From NCBI RefSeq assembly GCF_001957135.1, contig NZ_MPHK01000005.1, forward strand, positions 87,789 to 151,788: a DNA stretch of 64,000 nucleotides, given 5' to 3'. Position 1 is the stretch's first letter, and every line of letters begins with the position of its first letter. The stretch is from Shewanella sp. UCD-KL21 (GTDB lineage Bacteria; Pseudomonadota; Gammaproteobacteria; Enterobacterales; Shewanellaceae). The position numbers were made by a program, and so were the translations under genes. Below the pieces are notes generated by a model. It had not been told where the DNA came from, did no database searches, and saw only the letters and a list, made by a program, of their open reading frames with translations. Shown here in pieces: positions 28,328 through 38,902 of this stretch.

Positions 28328-29986
28328 TTATGGCTTGCTCAAGTTCGGGGTGATTTCAGCGGCTGCGCTGGCTTTATCAAGGCTCGCTTCAGCTTCTTCC
28401 TCTGCGTTTGGTTCAAGTAATTCATGAATGACATTGTCCACAAAACCGGCACCTGCAGCTTCATAAAGGTTATAAACGCTGTTAACCCCTTGCTCTTTCA
28501 GTGACTCTGCATCTTCAGAATACTGTACGATAGCGCTTATCTTACCTTGATAATCGAGCTTTTTAAGTTGCTCTACCGCAAACATATTACCAATATGGTG
28601 TGGCATGGCTAATAGCACCAACTCAAGCCCCGGAGCCCGCTCAAGTTTTTCCCAAAAGTCGGTATCGCTGGCATCGCCTTGCACCACATTACGCCCTTGT
28701 TGACGATGAAAGTCCACGAGGTCTTGCTTATGTTCAATACCCAGTATTTCGCCAGAGTATTTAGCACGCAGCTCATCGTAAGCACCTGAGCCAATCCGGC
28801 CCATACCTAGAATCAAAAAGCGCGGATTACCCACAGGAATTTGTCTATCCTCAGGGTGTAGCGGGTACTTCTCTAAGGTTGTCAGAGTGCTATGGTAGCG
28901 CTGATATAGCTTATTTACCGCAGCGTTAAGTGGCGCCGCAATTAAGAAACTGATGCTCAAGGCCACTGCGAGAATGATTAACCACTCGGCAGGTAACCAG
29001 CCTTTTGATGCGGCTACAGCGGCGACAATCAAGCCAAACTCACTGTAATTACCTAGATTGAATGAGGCAAATAGTGAGGTACGAGAACGCAGCTTAAAGC
29101 GGGTCAATAGTATAAAGAACAGCATGATTTTAAATGGCACTAATAGTACCAGCAACCCAGCAAGGCCCACATCGGCAATGGTTGGTAAACCATTTAAACC
29201 AATAGTTAAGAAAAACGCGACTAAAAACAGCTCTTTAAAGTAGTAAATTGATTTAGACAGCTCGGACGCTTTAGCGTGGCCCGCCAGTAAAATACCAATA
29301 ATCAATGCGCCTAAATCTGGCTTTAAGCCCACAGCTTCAAACAGCCAAGCCCCCATGACTAATGCCATAGTCAGACCAAATAAAATCAACATTTCGCCGT
29401 GGCCAACGCGGTCGAAAATTTTATAAATAAGGGGTTTAAGTAGCGGTAACAGCAATAAACCTAAGGCGTAAATTGAAGGAAAATCTCCCTTTGAAATGGT
29501 GAGGAATAGCACTGCGAAGATATCTTGCATAATCAAGATACCAATAGCGATACGACCATATAAGGCTTGGCTATCGCCGTTTTCATCCAGCACTTTGACG
29601 GCAAATACGGTACTTGAAAAACTTAAGGCAAAGCTCAGTAGCAACAGCTGATTAATGTCTAAATCAACTAGCCTGTCTAGCCCTATTAACCCCAGCAATT
29701 TTAAGATGGGTAAAAAGAATAAGATTGAGCCAATTAAGTGCAAACTGGAACTGGCCCACACTTCAGATTTAAGTAAGCTCTGTACATCCAGCTTTAGACC
29801 AATTGCAAACAGCAATAGCATCACGCCAAGATCGGCTAACTCCTGCAGCAGTGGCAGACTTTCATCTTGGATCCCAAAAATAAACAGGATAAATCCCGCA
29901 GCAAGATAACCAATGAGCGGCGGTAAACCCACTCGGCTTACGAGTATGCCACACAGTAGGGTGATGATGAGAATTGCTGGTTCCAT
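28328..29986 (-). CDS. CPA2-family cation:proton antiporter with RCK (TrkA-N) domain
   Basis: 552 aa. Residues 1 to about 375 hold a dozen hydrophobic helices of the Na+/H+ exchanger fold (PF00999), including GLPPLIGYLAAGFIL near 20-35 and LKPDLGALIIGILLAGH near 225. A cytosolic Rossmann RCK-N domain follows at about 388-505 (RFLILGMGRIGSGAYDEL, then GDASDTDFWE). The layout matches KefB/KefC/YbaL relatives. It probably exchanges K+ or Na+ for H+ under nucleotide control. The C-terminal 40 residues are acidic and Ala-rich. No KefF/KefG-like partner is adjacent, so a glutathione-gated role is not supported. Confidence 0.88.
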   Translation of the reverse strand: MEPAILIITLLCGILVSRVGLPPLIGYLAAGFILFIFGIQDESLPLLQELADLGVMLLLFAIGLKLDVQSLLKSEVWASSSLHLIGSILFFLPILKLLGLIGLDRLVDLDINQLLLLSFALSFSSTVFAVKVLDENGDSQALYGRIAIGILIMQDIFAVLFLTISKGDFPSIYALGLLLLPLLKPLIYKIFDRVGHGEMLILFGLTMALVMGAWLFEAVGLKPDLGALIIGILLAGHAKASELSKSIYYFKELFLVAFFLTIGLNGLPTIADVGLAGLLVLLVPFKIMLFFILLTRFKLRSRTSLFASFNLGNYSEFGLIVAAVAASKGWLPAEWLIILAVALSISFLIAAPLNAAVNKLYQRYHSTLTTLEKYPLHPEDRQIPVGNPRFLILGMGRIGSGAYDELRAKYSGEILGIEHKQDLVDFHRQQGRNVVQGDASDTDFWEKLERAPGLELVLLAMPHHIGNMFAVEQLKKLDYQGKISAIVQYSEDAESLKEQGVNSVYNLYEAAGAGFVDNVIHELLEPNAEEEAEASLDKASAAAEITPNLSKP

Positions 29987-30142
29987 AATGCCTTAGTTAT
30001 AACTGTTAATGGCAGGTTACTTATGGGTGGATTATATAAGAATGAAATTAACTTTCTATTAAAATGTGGCGCTAGAATAAAAAAATGGCCAATTTAATAA
30101 ATAAATTGACCATTTTCATTATGTTAACGCTAGCTGAAACAA

Positions 30143-31990
30143 TTAATTAAGCAATAAATCCAAGTGCTCAGCGAAAGGTTTAGGTCCCATAAAGCCGGTT
30201 ACGCGCAAATCTTCACGCTGATTGCCGTTTTCATCGAACATTAACAGGGTCGGTAAGCCTAAAACGCTGAAGTGCTCAAGCAGTTCAATATCAATAGCAT
30301 CACTTTTGGTGACATCGGCTTGTAACAACACCATTTGATCTAAACGCTCTAATACCATTGGGTTAGCAAAGGTGATGGCTTCAAATTCTTTACAGGCTAC
30401 ACACCAGTCTGCGTATAGATCTAGCATCACGGTTTTACCGCTCAGACTGGCTTTATCTAGCTCCACTTCTAAGTCTTCTAGTGACTTAATTTGAATAAAT
30501 AACTCACCGTGGCTGACCGCTGCAGCTTGGCGAGTTTCATTACTCATTGAGGGCGCTTGATGACCCATAGCAGTCATCACCGCTTGGAACCCATAAGAAA
30601 AACTGGCGAGTAAAGTCAGGATAAGTATTACCCCACGGGTGGTTTGCTTCCAGTTAAACTCTGATAGTTTGTTCTGATGCATTAGGTAGCCCGTTAAGCA
30701 AATACCCCAAATTGACCACAATACATCTGATACCAGTCCTGGCCAGATGCGGCCAATCATTACGATTGAGACTGAAATCAATAAGAAGCCGAAAATGGTC
30801 TTAATGATATCCATCCATGCACCGGCGCGCGGCAGTAATTTACCACCAGAAGTACCAATGATCAGTAATGGCACACCCATACCCATGCTTAATACATACA
30901 GCGCCAAGAAGCCCTGTAGTAAGTCACCACTTTGGGCCACATAAATCAGCGCACCAGACAGCGGCGCAGTGGTACAAGGTGATGCCACTAAGCCTGAAAT
31001 AACCCCCATAAAGAACACCCCAACAAGGTTGCCACCTTTTTGGTTATTGGACAGGGTATTCATCTTGTCTTGGAACTTGCCCGGCAGGCGTAACTCATAC
31101 ATGCCAAACATAGATAAACTCAGCAGTACAAACATTACCGCTAAGAAAATCAAAATAGCAGGGTGCTGTAATGCCGCTTGGAATTTCATGCCCGCAGAGG
31201 CAACCACTAAACCTAGTAATGAATAGGTAATCGCCATACCTTGAACGTAGGCCATTGATAGCGTGAAGGCTTTAGCGGTGGATAACTTTTTCCCTTGGCC
31301 CACAATAATCCCTGACAAAATCGGGTACATAGGGAACACGCAAGGGGTTAAGGCTAAACCAATACCTAAACCAAAGAAGATAACTAAGGTCCACATTAAG
31401 CTATCGTTGGCCAGCATTTGGCTTAAGCTGTCTTGTTGGGTGATAGGGGCTGTCGCATTGCTTGCTGTTGCTGGTTCAGCTTGAGCTGGCGCAGCACCAA
31501 TAATGGCTTTTTTGCCCTTTACCTTGCCATCGTTCGCTGCCACGGCATCGAGCTTAACATCACGTTTGGTCGGCGGATAACACAGCTTGCCTTCAGCACA
31601 ACCCATAAAGGTCACTTGTACTAGGCTGTCTTGGGCGGCTTCTTTAAGGGCTAACGGCAGCTCAACAAAGGTGTAGTAAACTTCTTGTTCGCCAAAATAT
31701 TCGTCGTTATGCACCTTGCCACTGGGCAGATCGATATCGCCAATCACTGCGCCGTCAGCAGAAAACTGCAACTTGTCACGGTACATGTAATAACCATCGG
31801 CAATCACAAAGCTAATGGCTAATTGATTATCTTTTTGCTGATAATCAAATACAAAAGCCTCTTCAACAGGCATTAATTCTGGCTCGCCCTGAAGGAAGCT
31901 GAACTTATTACTGCTAAAAATGCCTTCACTGTGAGCTAATGGCGTTAGCAGGAGTAAAGAGGTAAAAATAAGCGCAAATATTTTTTTCAT
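30143..31990 (-). CDS. dsbD: Thiol:disulfide interchange protein DsbD
   Basis: 615 aa from the ATG at 31990, chosen because it overlaps the cutA stop as ATGA; an in-frame ATG eight codons upstream is less likely. A signal peptide (1-20) is followed by the N-terminal immunoglobulin-like domain with Cys131 and Cys137 (GCAEGKLC). The eight-helix membrane domain has the LTPCVFPMYP and SPCTTAP cysteines. The C-terminal thioredoxin domain has WCVAC (Cys530, Cys533). DsbD carries electrons from cytosolic thioredoxin to periplasmic DsbC/DsbG and to cytochrome c maturation, which matters in cytochrome-rich Shewanella. It is coupled to cutA. Confidence 0.96.
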   Translation of the reverse strand: MKKIFALIFTSLLLLTPLAHSEGIFSSNKFSFLQGEPELMPVEEAFVFDYQQKDNQLAISFVIADGYYMYRDKLQFSADGAVIGDIDLPSGKVHNDEYFGEQEVYYTFVELPLALKEAAQDSLVQVTFMGCAEGKLCYPPTKRDVKLDAVAANDGKVKGKKAIIGAAPAQAEPATASNATAPITQQDSLSQMLANDSLMWTLVIFFGLGIGLALTPCVFPMYPILSGIIVGQGKKLSTAKAFTLSMAYVQGMAITYSLLGLVVASAGMKFQAALQHPAILIFLAVMFVLLSLSMFGMYELRLPGKFQDKMNTLSNNQKGGNLVGVFFMGVISGLVASPCTTAPLSGALIYVAQSGDLLQGFLALYVLSMGMGVPLLIIGTSGGKLLPRAGAWMDIIKTIFGFLLISVSIVMIGRIWPGLVSDVLWSIWGICLTGYLMHQNKLSEFNWKQTTRGVILILTLLASFSYGFQAVMTAMGHQAPSMSNETRQAAAVSHGELFIQIKSLEDLEVELDKASLSGKTVMLDLYADWCVACKEFEAITFANPMVLERLDQMVLLQADVTKSDAIDIELLEHFSVLGLPTLLMFDENGNQREDLRVTGFMGPKPFAEHLDLLLN

Positions 31991-32310
31991 GATTGGGAAG
32001 TTTCTTCTATCCATTTTAAATAATTTGGCAAGCCTTGAGTAATAGGCATAGCGATTAATTCAGGTACTTCATAGGGATGCTGTTGGATCACTATTTGTTG
32101 AATTGCATCATAATTTTTAGCAATACATTTTATGTGTAAAGCGACTTCACTACTATGACAGACCTCATCTTCCCACACATAAACTGACTCTATTTGTGGA
32201 ATTAATTGCACACAAGCAGCCGCTTTCGGTTCCACTAGCGCTGATGCAATGCGTTTGGCACTGGCGTTATCAGGGCAAGTTGTTATAACTAATAAGTAAG
32301 TTGCTGGCAT
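31987..32310 (-). CDS. cutA: CutA1-family divalent-cation tolerance protein
   Basis: 107 aa, a trimeric PII-like ferredoxin fold. Motifs: LLVITTCPDNASAKRIASAL at the start, AAACVQLIPQIESVYVW near 33-48, KCIAKNYDAI, and the C-terminal HPYEVPELIAMPI. The cytosolic role is still debated (copper/divalent ion tolerance). It is directly upstream of dsbD with a 4-base overlap, the usual gammaproteobacterial arrangement. Confidence 0.94.
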   Translation of the reverse strand: MPATYLLVITTCPDNASAKRIASALVEPKAAACVQLIPQIESVYVWEDEVCHSSEVALHIKCIAKNYDAIQQIVIQQHPYEVPELIAMPITQGLPNYLKWIEETSQS

Positions 32311-32546
32311 TGGAATGCTATCATCTATTGGTTGCCTTAAAGTTAGCTTAAGCTTAATAACATAAACTGCGGTTTATCTTTATTGTTGTTGCTAATGTTA
32401 TGTTTATCGCGATTTCAATAGTGCAATACTGTACGTTTTTTCGTAAGCGCTTGCATTAGTCATTGATGATAATCGTGACACGTCTTGAATTAAGACCGGA
32501 TAACCCCCATTTAGTTTTCATAGCCAGTGAAAAAATTGAGGCCCAC

Positions 32547-33152
32547 ATGTTATTTGTTTTATTGTTTGTATTTATTATCGTTCCGACCATTGAGTTGTCA
32601 GTATTAATTTCTGTGGGCGACGTGCTTGGCACTTGGAATACCATCGCATTAGTGTTTTTCACTGCGATTGTTGGGGTATCACTGGTGCGCAGCCAAGGCT
32701 TAAGCACCTTAATGTCAGTACAATCTAAGCTTGAGCGCGGTGAAGCGCCGGGTAAAGAAATTGTCGAAGGCATGATGCTCGCCGCAGCAGGTTTACTGTT
32801 ATTGTTTCCGGGCTTTGTGACTGACTTTATCGGTTTGTTATTGCTAACCCCAATTACCCGCTCACCCATAGCCAGCTATATCTTTAAACGTATGCAAATG
32901 CGCGTGGTTGCTGGTGGCGGTTTTCAGGGCGGCTTTGGCCCACAAGGTCAATCGGGTCAAAACCCATTTGGGCAAAATGGCCCATTTAACCAAGGCGGCA
33001 ATACCTTTGACGGTGATTTTGAGCGCAAATTCGATCCAAATGATTTAACCCCTGAAACCCATCAGGTAGAAATTAAAGATATCACCCCACAGGATGAGCC
33101 TCGCGCAGATAATGAGGCAAAGGGCGAGCAAGATAAGCCTAAAAAAGACTAA
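32547..33152 (+). CDS. fxsA: FxsA-family inner-membrane protein
   Basis: 201 aa from the ATG at 32547, picked because GAGG sits just upstream and the product then begins with the first FxsA helix (LFVLLFVFIIVPTIELSVL). Upstream codons in the same frame lack a ribosome site. Family core: GTWNTIALVFFTAIVGVSLV, RSQGL, EGMMLAAAGLLLLFPGFVTD and LLTPITR. The tail is a Gly/Gln/Asn-rich linker (FQGGFGPQGQSGQNPFGQ) and a charged end. E. coli FxsA overproduction relieves phage T7 exclusion by the F plasmid. It is commonly encoded near groESL, as here. Confidence 0.93.
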   Translation: MLFVLLFVFIIVPTIELSVLISVGDVLGTWNTIALVFFTAIVGVSLVRSQGLSTLMSVQSKLERGEAPGKEIVEGMMLAAAGLLLLFPGFVTDFIGLLLLTPITRSPIASYIFKRMQMRVVAGGGFQGGFGPQGQSGQNPFGQNGPFNQGGNTFDGDFERKFDPNDLTPETHQVEIKDITPQDEPRADNEAKGEQDKPKKD

Positions 33153-33174
33153 TTGTTGGCTTGGTGACTCAATG

Positions 33175-33204
33175 AAAAAACGCTAGCAAGGCTAGCGTTT
33201 TTTT
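33175..33204. terminator. Bidirectional terminator after fxsA
   Basis: A CGCTAGC / GCTAGCG stem flanked by six A and seven T, with an AAG loop. Confidence 0.9.
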
Positions 33205-33256
33205 ATGGCTCAAATAAATCAGCCGCTTGTTTAGGATTTTAAGTTAAAGCGCCAAT

Positions 33257-33625
33257 TTACGGCGCTAGGGTGGAATCCTTTGAAGGCTTGTCTAGCTGCT
33301 CGGCCATCCAATACGCACTAACCGTACTGCCAATCCAGCAGATAAATAACAGCCAAGTGGCTATTGATACCGAAGGGGGTAAATCAAGGCTGACACTGTC
33401 ATGTACTGCGCCATAGAGGCTGTTAAAATCCAGCGCAATATTACCCGCGACAATATCATCAGCCACAGCTTGAGCGCGCTGCATCAGCACGGTCATGATG
33501 GCGCATAAACTGATAAAACAAGCCACAATAATGCCCCAACCTATGGCTTTTTTACCTATGTATAAGTGCCCTGTGCCGGGGCACACAAACGCTGACAATA
33601 GCGCGGCGTTGATTGATCTTTTCAT
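33257..33625 (-). CDS. Small multi-pass membrane protein, TM2-like, function unknown
   Basis: 122 aa. The first segment, AALLSAFVCPGTGHLYIGKK, has the PG-GHLY-G-K turn seen in TM2 and related small membrane families; hydrophobic stretches near 28-48 and 88-106 follow, with a soluble loop between. The C-terminus is charged. It begins 26 bases after the MATE gene on the same strand, so the two likely share a transcript. No specific function can be stated. Confidence 0.6.
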   Translation of the reverse strand: MKRSINAALLSAFVCPGTGHLYIGKKAIGWGIIVACFISLCAIMTVLMQRAQAVADDIVAGNIALDFNSLYGAVHDSVSLDLPPSVSIATWLLFICWIGSTVSAYWMAEQLDKPSKDSTLAP

Positions 33626-33651
33626 TGTGTATTAACCCTCGTACATCCCTG

Positions 33652-35031
33652 TTAATTTATGGTGTTAACTGACTCTGTGGCCGTTGATGCGCTAATGGAC
33701 TCAGGCTCAGTGATCCGACTGGCCATCACATAACAGGCAATGCCCATAATGGTATTGGTTATCGGCAGCGCAATTAATAAACCTTTTACCCCGCCAAAGT
33801 ATAAGCCAATGGCCGCCAATGGCAGCATCAATATAAACAGCCGAACTAAGTTAATCACTAACGACTGAATAGGTCTATGGTAGGCATTTAAACAAGTGGC
33901 GAAGATAATCACCACCGCTAATGGCCCATAGGCTGCGGGCAAGGCTTTAATATAAAAGCTCAGCCAATCGATCACCACCGCATCATTACTGAATAACTGC
34001 GCAATAAAATCAGCGCTCAAAAAGATAGGCAGATACAGTAAGGTTTGCAGCACCAGGGCAAACCGCAGTGACAGCATCATGGCATCTTTAGCCCGCTGAT
34101 GTTGCCCAGCGCCCAAGTTTTGCCCCACAAACGGCATTAAACTGGAGTTAAGGGCCATGATCCCCAAGATAAATAAGGTTTCTAAGCGCACCCCTGCACC
34201 ATAAGCGGCCACCGCAGCTTGATCGACTCTGGCAAGCATGGCCAAAATAATGCCGTTAGCAATAGGGTTAATCATATTCATTAAAGCCGCAGGGCGGGCA
34301 ATATGCCCCAGCTTGCACCAGTTATTGATAATCCGGCGCTTGCTTAATTTGGTGAAAAGCAAAATTTGTTTTTTGAATACCAAGATATACACAGCCACAG
34401 AGGCTGAAAATAACCAAGATATTGAAGTGGCAATGGCCGCACCTTGAATACCCAGCTCAGGGAAAGGCCCAAGACCAAAAATAAGTAAAGGGTCGAGTAT
34501 CAGGTTGATAATGGCTGCCACCGACATAATGATCGCAGGGGAGTAAGTATCACCGGTGGCGCGAATGCCCTGATTGCCCACCATCAATAACACCAATAAT
34601 GGCGCCCCTAAAAACCACACCAACATATAGTCATGAATAAGTGGCAAACTTAACTCATTGGCGCCCAGTAGGGTAAATAGCGGGTCAATGGTCATAATCC
34701 CGATGCACACTAACGCGCTCACCAATAAAAATGTCAGTAGCAAGGCATCAAACAAAAACGATTTAGCTTGGGGCTGATTACCAGCGCCAATGAGGCGGGC
34801 AAAGTTAGTGGAAACCGCCGCGCCAATGCCAATGGCAATACTGGAAAAAATAATCGCCACCGGAAAGGTAAAACTGACCGCAGCTAATGACTCAGTGCCC
34901 AGCAGACTGATGAAATATGTATCTATAAGGCTGCCACCATAAATGGTGAGAATACCGATAAGGTTGGGGAGGCTCATATTAAACAGCACGCGACCAATTG
35001 GTGCGCTAAGCAACCCATGTTTATCTTTCAT
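33652..35031 (-). CDS. MATE-family multidrug/toxin efflux transporter
   Basis: 459 aa with twelve hydrophobic helices in two halves. It starts SAPIGRVLFNMSLPNLIGIL, a typical MATE opening, followed by IDTYFISLLGTESLAAVSF. The second half has FVGQNLGAGQHQRA near 290, the conserved GQNLGA of the family. It is a Na+- or H+-coupled exporter in the inner membrane. It is divergent from groES. The substrate cannot be predicted. Confidence 0.9.
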   Translation of the reverse strand: MKDKHGLLSAPIGRVLFNMSLPNLIGILTIYGGSLIDTYFISLLGTESLAAVSFTFPVAIIFSSIAIGIGAAVSTNFARLIGAGNQPQAKSFLFDALLLTFLLVSALVCIGIMTIDPLFTLLGANELSLPLIHDYMLVWFLGAPLLVLLMVGNQGIRATGDTYSPAIIMSVAAIINLILDPLLIFGLGPFPELGIQGAAIATSISWLFSASVAVYILVFKKQILLFTKLSKRRIINNWCKLGHIARPAALMNMINPIANGIILAMLARVDQAAVAAYGAGVRLETLFILGIMALNSSLMPFVGQNLGAGQHQRAKDAMMLSLRFALVLQTLLYLPIFLSADFIAQLFSNDAVVIDWLSFYIKALPAAYGPLAVVIIFATCLNAYHRPIQSLVINLVRLFILMLPLAAIGLYFGGVKGLLIALPITNTIMGIACYVMASRITEPESISASTATESVNTIN

Positions 35032-35143
35032 CTATCTCGACTTAAACACGAAAACGGGAGCCAAATTCTAGCAGCATTCAACATGGTTTAAATATTAGCA
35101 GCCACAAATTTTACAATTAAATCGCAGTTTTTTTTAAAATACA

Positions 35144-35172
35144 CTTGGAACTGTCAACATCGACCCCCATAT
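35144..35172 (+). promoter_or_regulatory. Sigma-32 heat-shock promoter of groESL
   Basis: CTTGGAA, a 14-base spacer and CCCCATAT closely match the CTTGAAA / CCCCATNT consensus. It is about 85 bases before groES. No CIRCE element is seen, as expected in a gammaproteobacterium. Confidence 0.82.
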
Positions 35173-35256
35173 ATCATTCATCAAAGGGGTAATGCCCTTA
35201 TCATTTTGTTAAAACCGCCTCGTTTTAGGGCACCAAATCATTAGGAGAGTCCGTAG

Positions 35257-35547
35257 ATGAATATTCGTCCATTACATGACCGCGTAATCGTTAAACGTTT
35301 AGAAGTTGAATCAAAATCAGCTGGTGGCATTGTATTAACTGGTAGCGCTGCAGAAGTATCAACTCGTGGTGAAATCCTAGCAGTAGGCAATGGTCGCATT
35401 TTAGAAAACGGTGAAGTTAAAGCCCTTGACGTTAAAGTCGGCGACGTAGTGATTTTCAACGAAGGTTACGGCGTGAAGAAAGAAAAGATTGATGGTGAAG
35501 AAGTCCTTATCTTATCTGAGTCAGACCTAATGGCTGTTGTAGGTTAA
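35257..35547 (+). CDS. groES: Co-chaperonin GroES
   Basis: 96 aa, the normal length. The start [14 protein letters not shown] and mobile loop [14 protein letters not shown] (residues about 16-32) are canonical, and the protein ends ESDLMAVV. It caps GroEL heptamers and encloses folding substrates. AGGAGA precedes the ATG. It is 51 bases before groEL under a shared sigma-32 promoter. Confidence 0.98.
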   Translation: MNIRPLHDRVIVKRLEVESKSAGGIVLTGSAAEVSTRGEILAVGNGRILENGEVKALDVKVGDVVIFNEGYGVKKEKIDGEEVLILSESDLMAVVG

Positions 35548-35586
35548 TTTTAAACATTAACCCTTTGCAATCATCAACAAATTTGA

Positions 35587-37242
<1,656 letters not shown>

Positions 37243-37262
37243 TTATTGCTTCTTTGCTAGTC

Positions 37263-37345
37263 TAAATCGGTGATAACGGCGTTGCTTCACCACTCGTTTA
37301 GTGAACTAAACGTCGTGGTAAAGCGCCTTGTTCTAACCCGATTTA
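37263..37345. repeat. 83-base imperfect inverted repeat downstream of groEL
   Basis: Outer arms TAAATCGG (37263-37270) / CCGATTTA (37338-37345), a middle section GGCGTTGCTTCACCAC opposite GTGGTAAAGCGCC, and the perfect core CGTTTAG-TGAA-CTAAACG are nested. It is not followed by a T tract and lies 74 bases before the real terminator. It looks like a dispersed intergenic palindrome family or an mRNA 3'-end stabiliser. Confidence 0.7.
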
Positions 37346-37418
37346 TCCTGCGCCAAGAATGCAAAATTCATTGCTGGTCTAAAGCCTAAAAGCTTAGAGC
37401 TTAGAGCATAGAAAATTG

Positions 37419-37452
37419 AAAGCCCCGATACCTAACGGTATCGGGGCTTTTT
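37419..37452 (+). terminator. Terminator of groESL
   Basis: A 14-bp perfect stem AAAGCCCCGATACC / GGTATCGGGGCTTT with a TAAC loop. It also faces the minus-strand gene at 37483. A near copy is at 42532. Confidence 0.92.
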
Positions 37453-37482
37453 GATGTGTAAAAATAGCACTTTAGTTAGAAT

Positions 37483-38118
37483 TCACTCTGCTTCATATTT
37501 ATTCGTTCGATTAAGATTATTAATTGTTTTATCGATTTCGTGGACAAAGTTTTTTCTAGCTTCATAAATAGCTTCACAATGTCTTTTAATATTATTTCTA
37601 TCCGGCTTAGAACAATCTGTTTCAAGTAAGGGGTTTAAACTTATTATGAGTTCGCCTAATTTTGTGTCAGCATCGAAAAATTGATTATCATCTCCAATTG
37701 TATTAAGTGGATTCATAATCTCTGCTCTATCTATCAGTGAACTTGCATAATGAACGTTATCTAACTTTTCTAATGTATCCCCAGAGTCTATATTCCTTGG
37801 GCTATTTGTGGATGCTTCTAGTGCCCAAATGTTCGATAGGAGTGTTTTGTCTAGTTGCTCGATTGTTTGCTTCTTAGCAAACCTCATTTCTTGAATTTTA
37901 GTTTCGATTCGGTGTGACTCAATTTGAGCTAACTGCGATTTAAACTGCTTTTTTGCTTGACTCAGTCCGACTATATAAAAGGCGAGTGAGATTATTGGCA
38001 CTAAAATTAGGCTTACGTAGTCTATCCAGTCCTTTTTTAAGGCTTGAATAGTTCCTTCTTGATGTTGTGCTAACAGGCTTAATGCTTGCCAGAGTCTAAG
38101 TGCTAATAGGTCATCCAT
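37483..38118 (-). CDS. Membrane-anchored coiled-coil protein, unknown function
   Basis: 211 aa, unrecognised. One hydrophobic helix (residues about 32-52, VSLILVPIISLAFYIVGLS) is followed by a charged coiled coil (about 53-95: AKKQFKSQLAQIESHRIETK, then KKQTIEQLDKTL) and a helical C-terminal domain ending in Asn/Lys-rich sequence. Two sampled 60-base lines are only 27% G+C, far below the neighbours, which points to foreign origin. It follows the CSD-Excalibur gene by 70 bases on the same strand and may be the last gene of a three-gene cassette with the NERD protein. Confidence 0.65.
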   Translation of the reverse strand: MDDLLALRLWQALSLLAQHQEGTIQALKKDWIDYVSLILVPIISLAFYIVGLSQAKKQFKSQLAQIESHRIETKIQEMRFAKKQTIEQLDKTLLSNIWALEASTNSPRNIDSGDTLEKLDNVHYASSLIDRAEIMNPLNTIGDDNQFFDADTKLGELIISLNPLLETDCSKPDRNNIKRHCEAIYEARKNFVHEIDKTINNLNRTNKYEAE

Positions 38119-38188
38119 TTTTATTATGCCTCAGGTAAAAAGTTGGGTTTTGCTAGGTGTTTATAAGATTGATATAAGCTTTAAATTT

Positions 38189-38848
38189 TTAATATGAACA
38201 ATGCTGGCTTTCACAGGGTATTCCATCTCTATCACCATCCATTTTTGTATTGGGACAATTTCTGATGTAAAACTTAGCTTCGGCGCAGGATCGCATTTGG
38301 CTACAATGGGTTTTTCCTGCTTCGCAGCGAAATGATTGTGATGTTAAAGGTGTGCTTGGTTCGGTTGTTGCTACCCATTCCCGTTTTTTGCCTATTGGGC
38401 GTATAGAGTGGTTGCTCTGTGGTGATGGCGTTACAGTTTCTTCCCGCTGCATGTTCTCAATATCTTCATTGGTGAGCACAGGAGTTTCAGTTAATTGCTG
38501 GTATTTTGAGTAGCCAAATACAGCAATAAGAATCAGTGTTAGCGGAAGTAACTTTGAAAAAATTGAACGTGGCTGGCGATAGTTTAGGTGTTGGTATTTA
38601 GTGTGGCTTGGCTTTGTAGCATTAGAAATAACTGCAACCCCTGTGATACTGGCTTTTATAGCTCTAACTTTACCGTCACTTTGCAACTCACGCTGATATA
38701 TGATCTCATCACCCACAAGTGGCTTTCTTGCCATGTGTTTAAGTGCTGAAATATGGATAAATACATCTGATTTATCACAGTTAGCCATTGGTTTGATAAA
38801 ACCAAATCCTTTGTCATTATTCCAGCGTACAAGATTGCCTTTTTCCAT
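38189..38848 (-). CDS. Cold-shock domain / transmembrane / Excalibur-domain protein
   Basis: 219 aa. Residues 1-68 form a cold-shock nucleic-acid-binding OB fold (KGFGFIKP is RNP1-like, DVFIHISAL RNP2-like). One hydrophobic helix follows at about 95-112 (LLPLTLILIAVFGYSK). After a linker, residues about 170-219 carry six Cys and the Excalibur-type calcium motif DGDRDGIPCE. A CSD would be cytosolic and the Cys-rich calcium module outside, so this protein spans the membrane. It lies between a NERD nuclease gene (54 bases upstream) and the coiled-coil gene. AT-rich (one line counted at 33% G+C). Confidence 0.85.
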   Translation of the reverse strand: MEKGNLVRWNNDKGFGFIKPMANCDKSDVFIHISALKHMARKPLVGDEIIYQRELQSDGKVRAIKASITGVAVISNATKPSHTKYQHLNYRQPRSIFSKLLPLTLILIAVFGYSKYQQLTETPVLTNEDIENMQREETVTPSPQSNHSIRPIGKKREWVATTEPSTPLTSQSFRCEAGKTHCSQMRSCAEAKFYIRNCPNTKMDGDRDGIPCESQHCSY

Positions 38849-38902
38849 GAACTCCGTTTCCTTAGTGTGTCTCTCTAAAAATCTAATCTAATTTGCTGTC
38901 TG

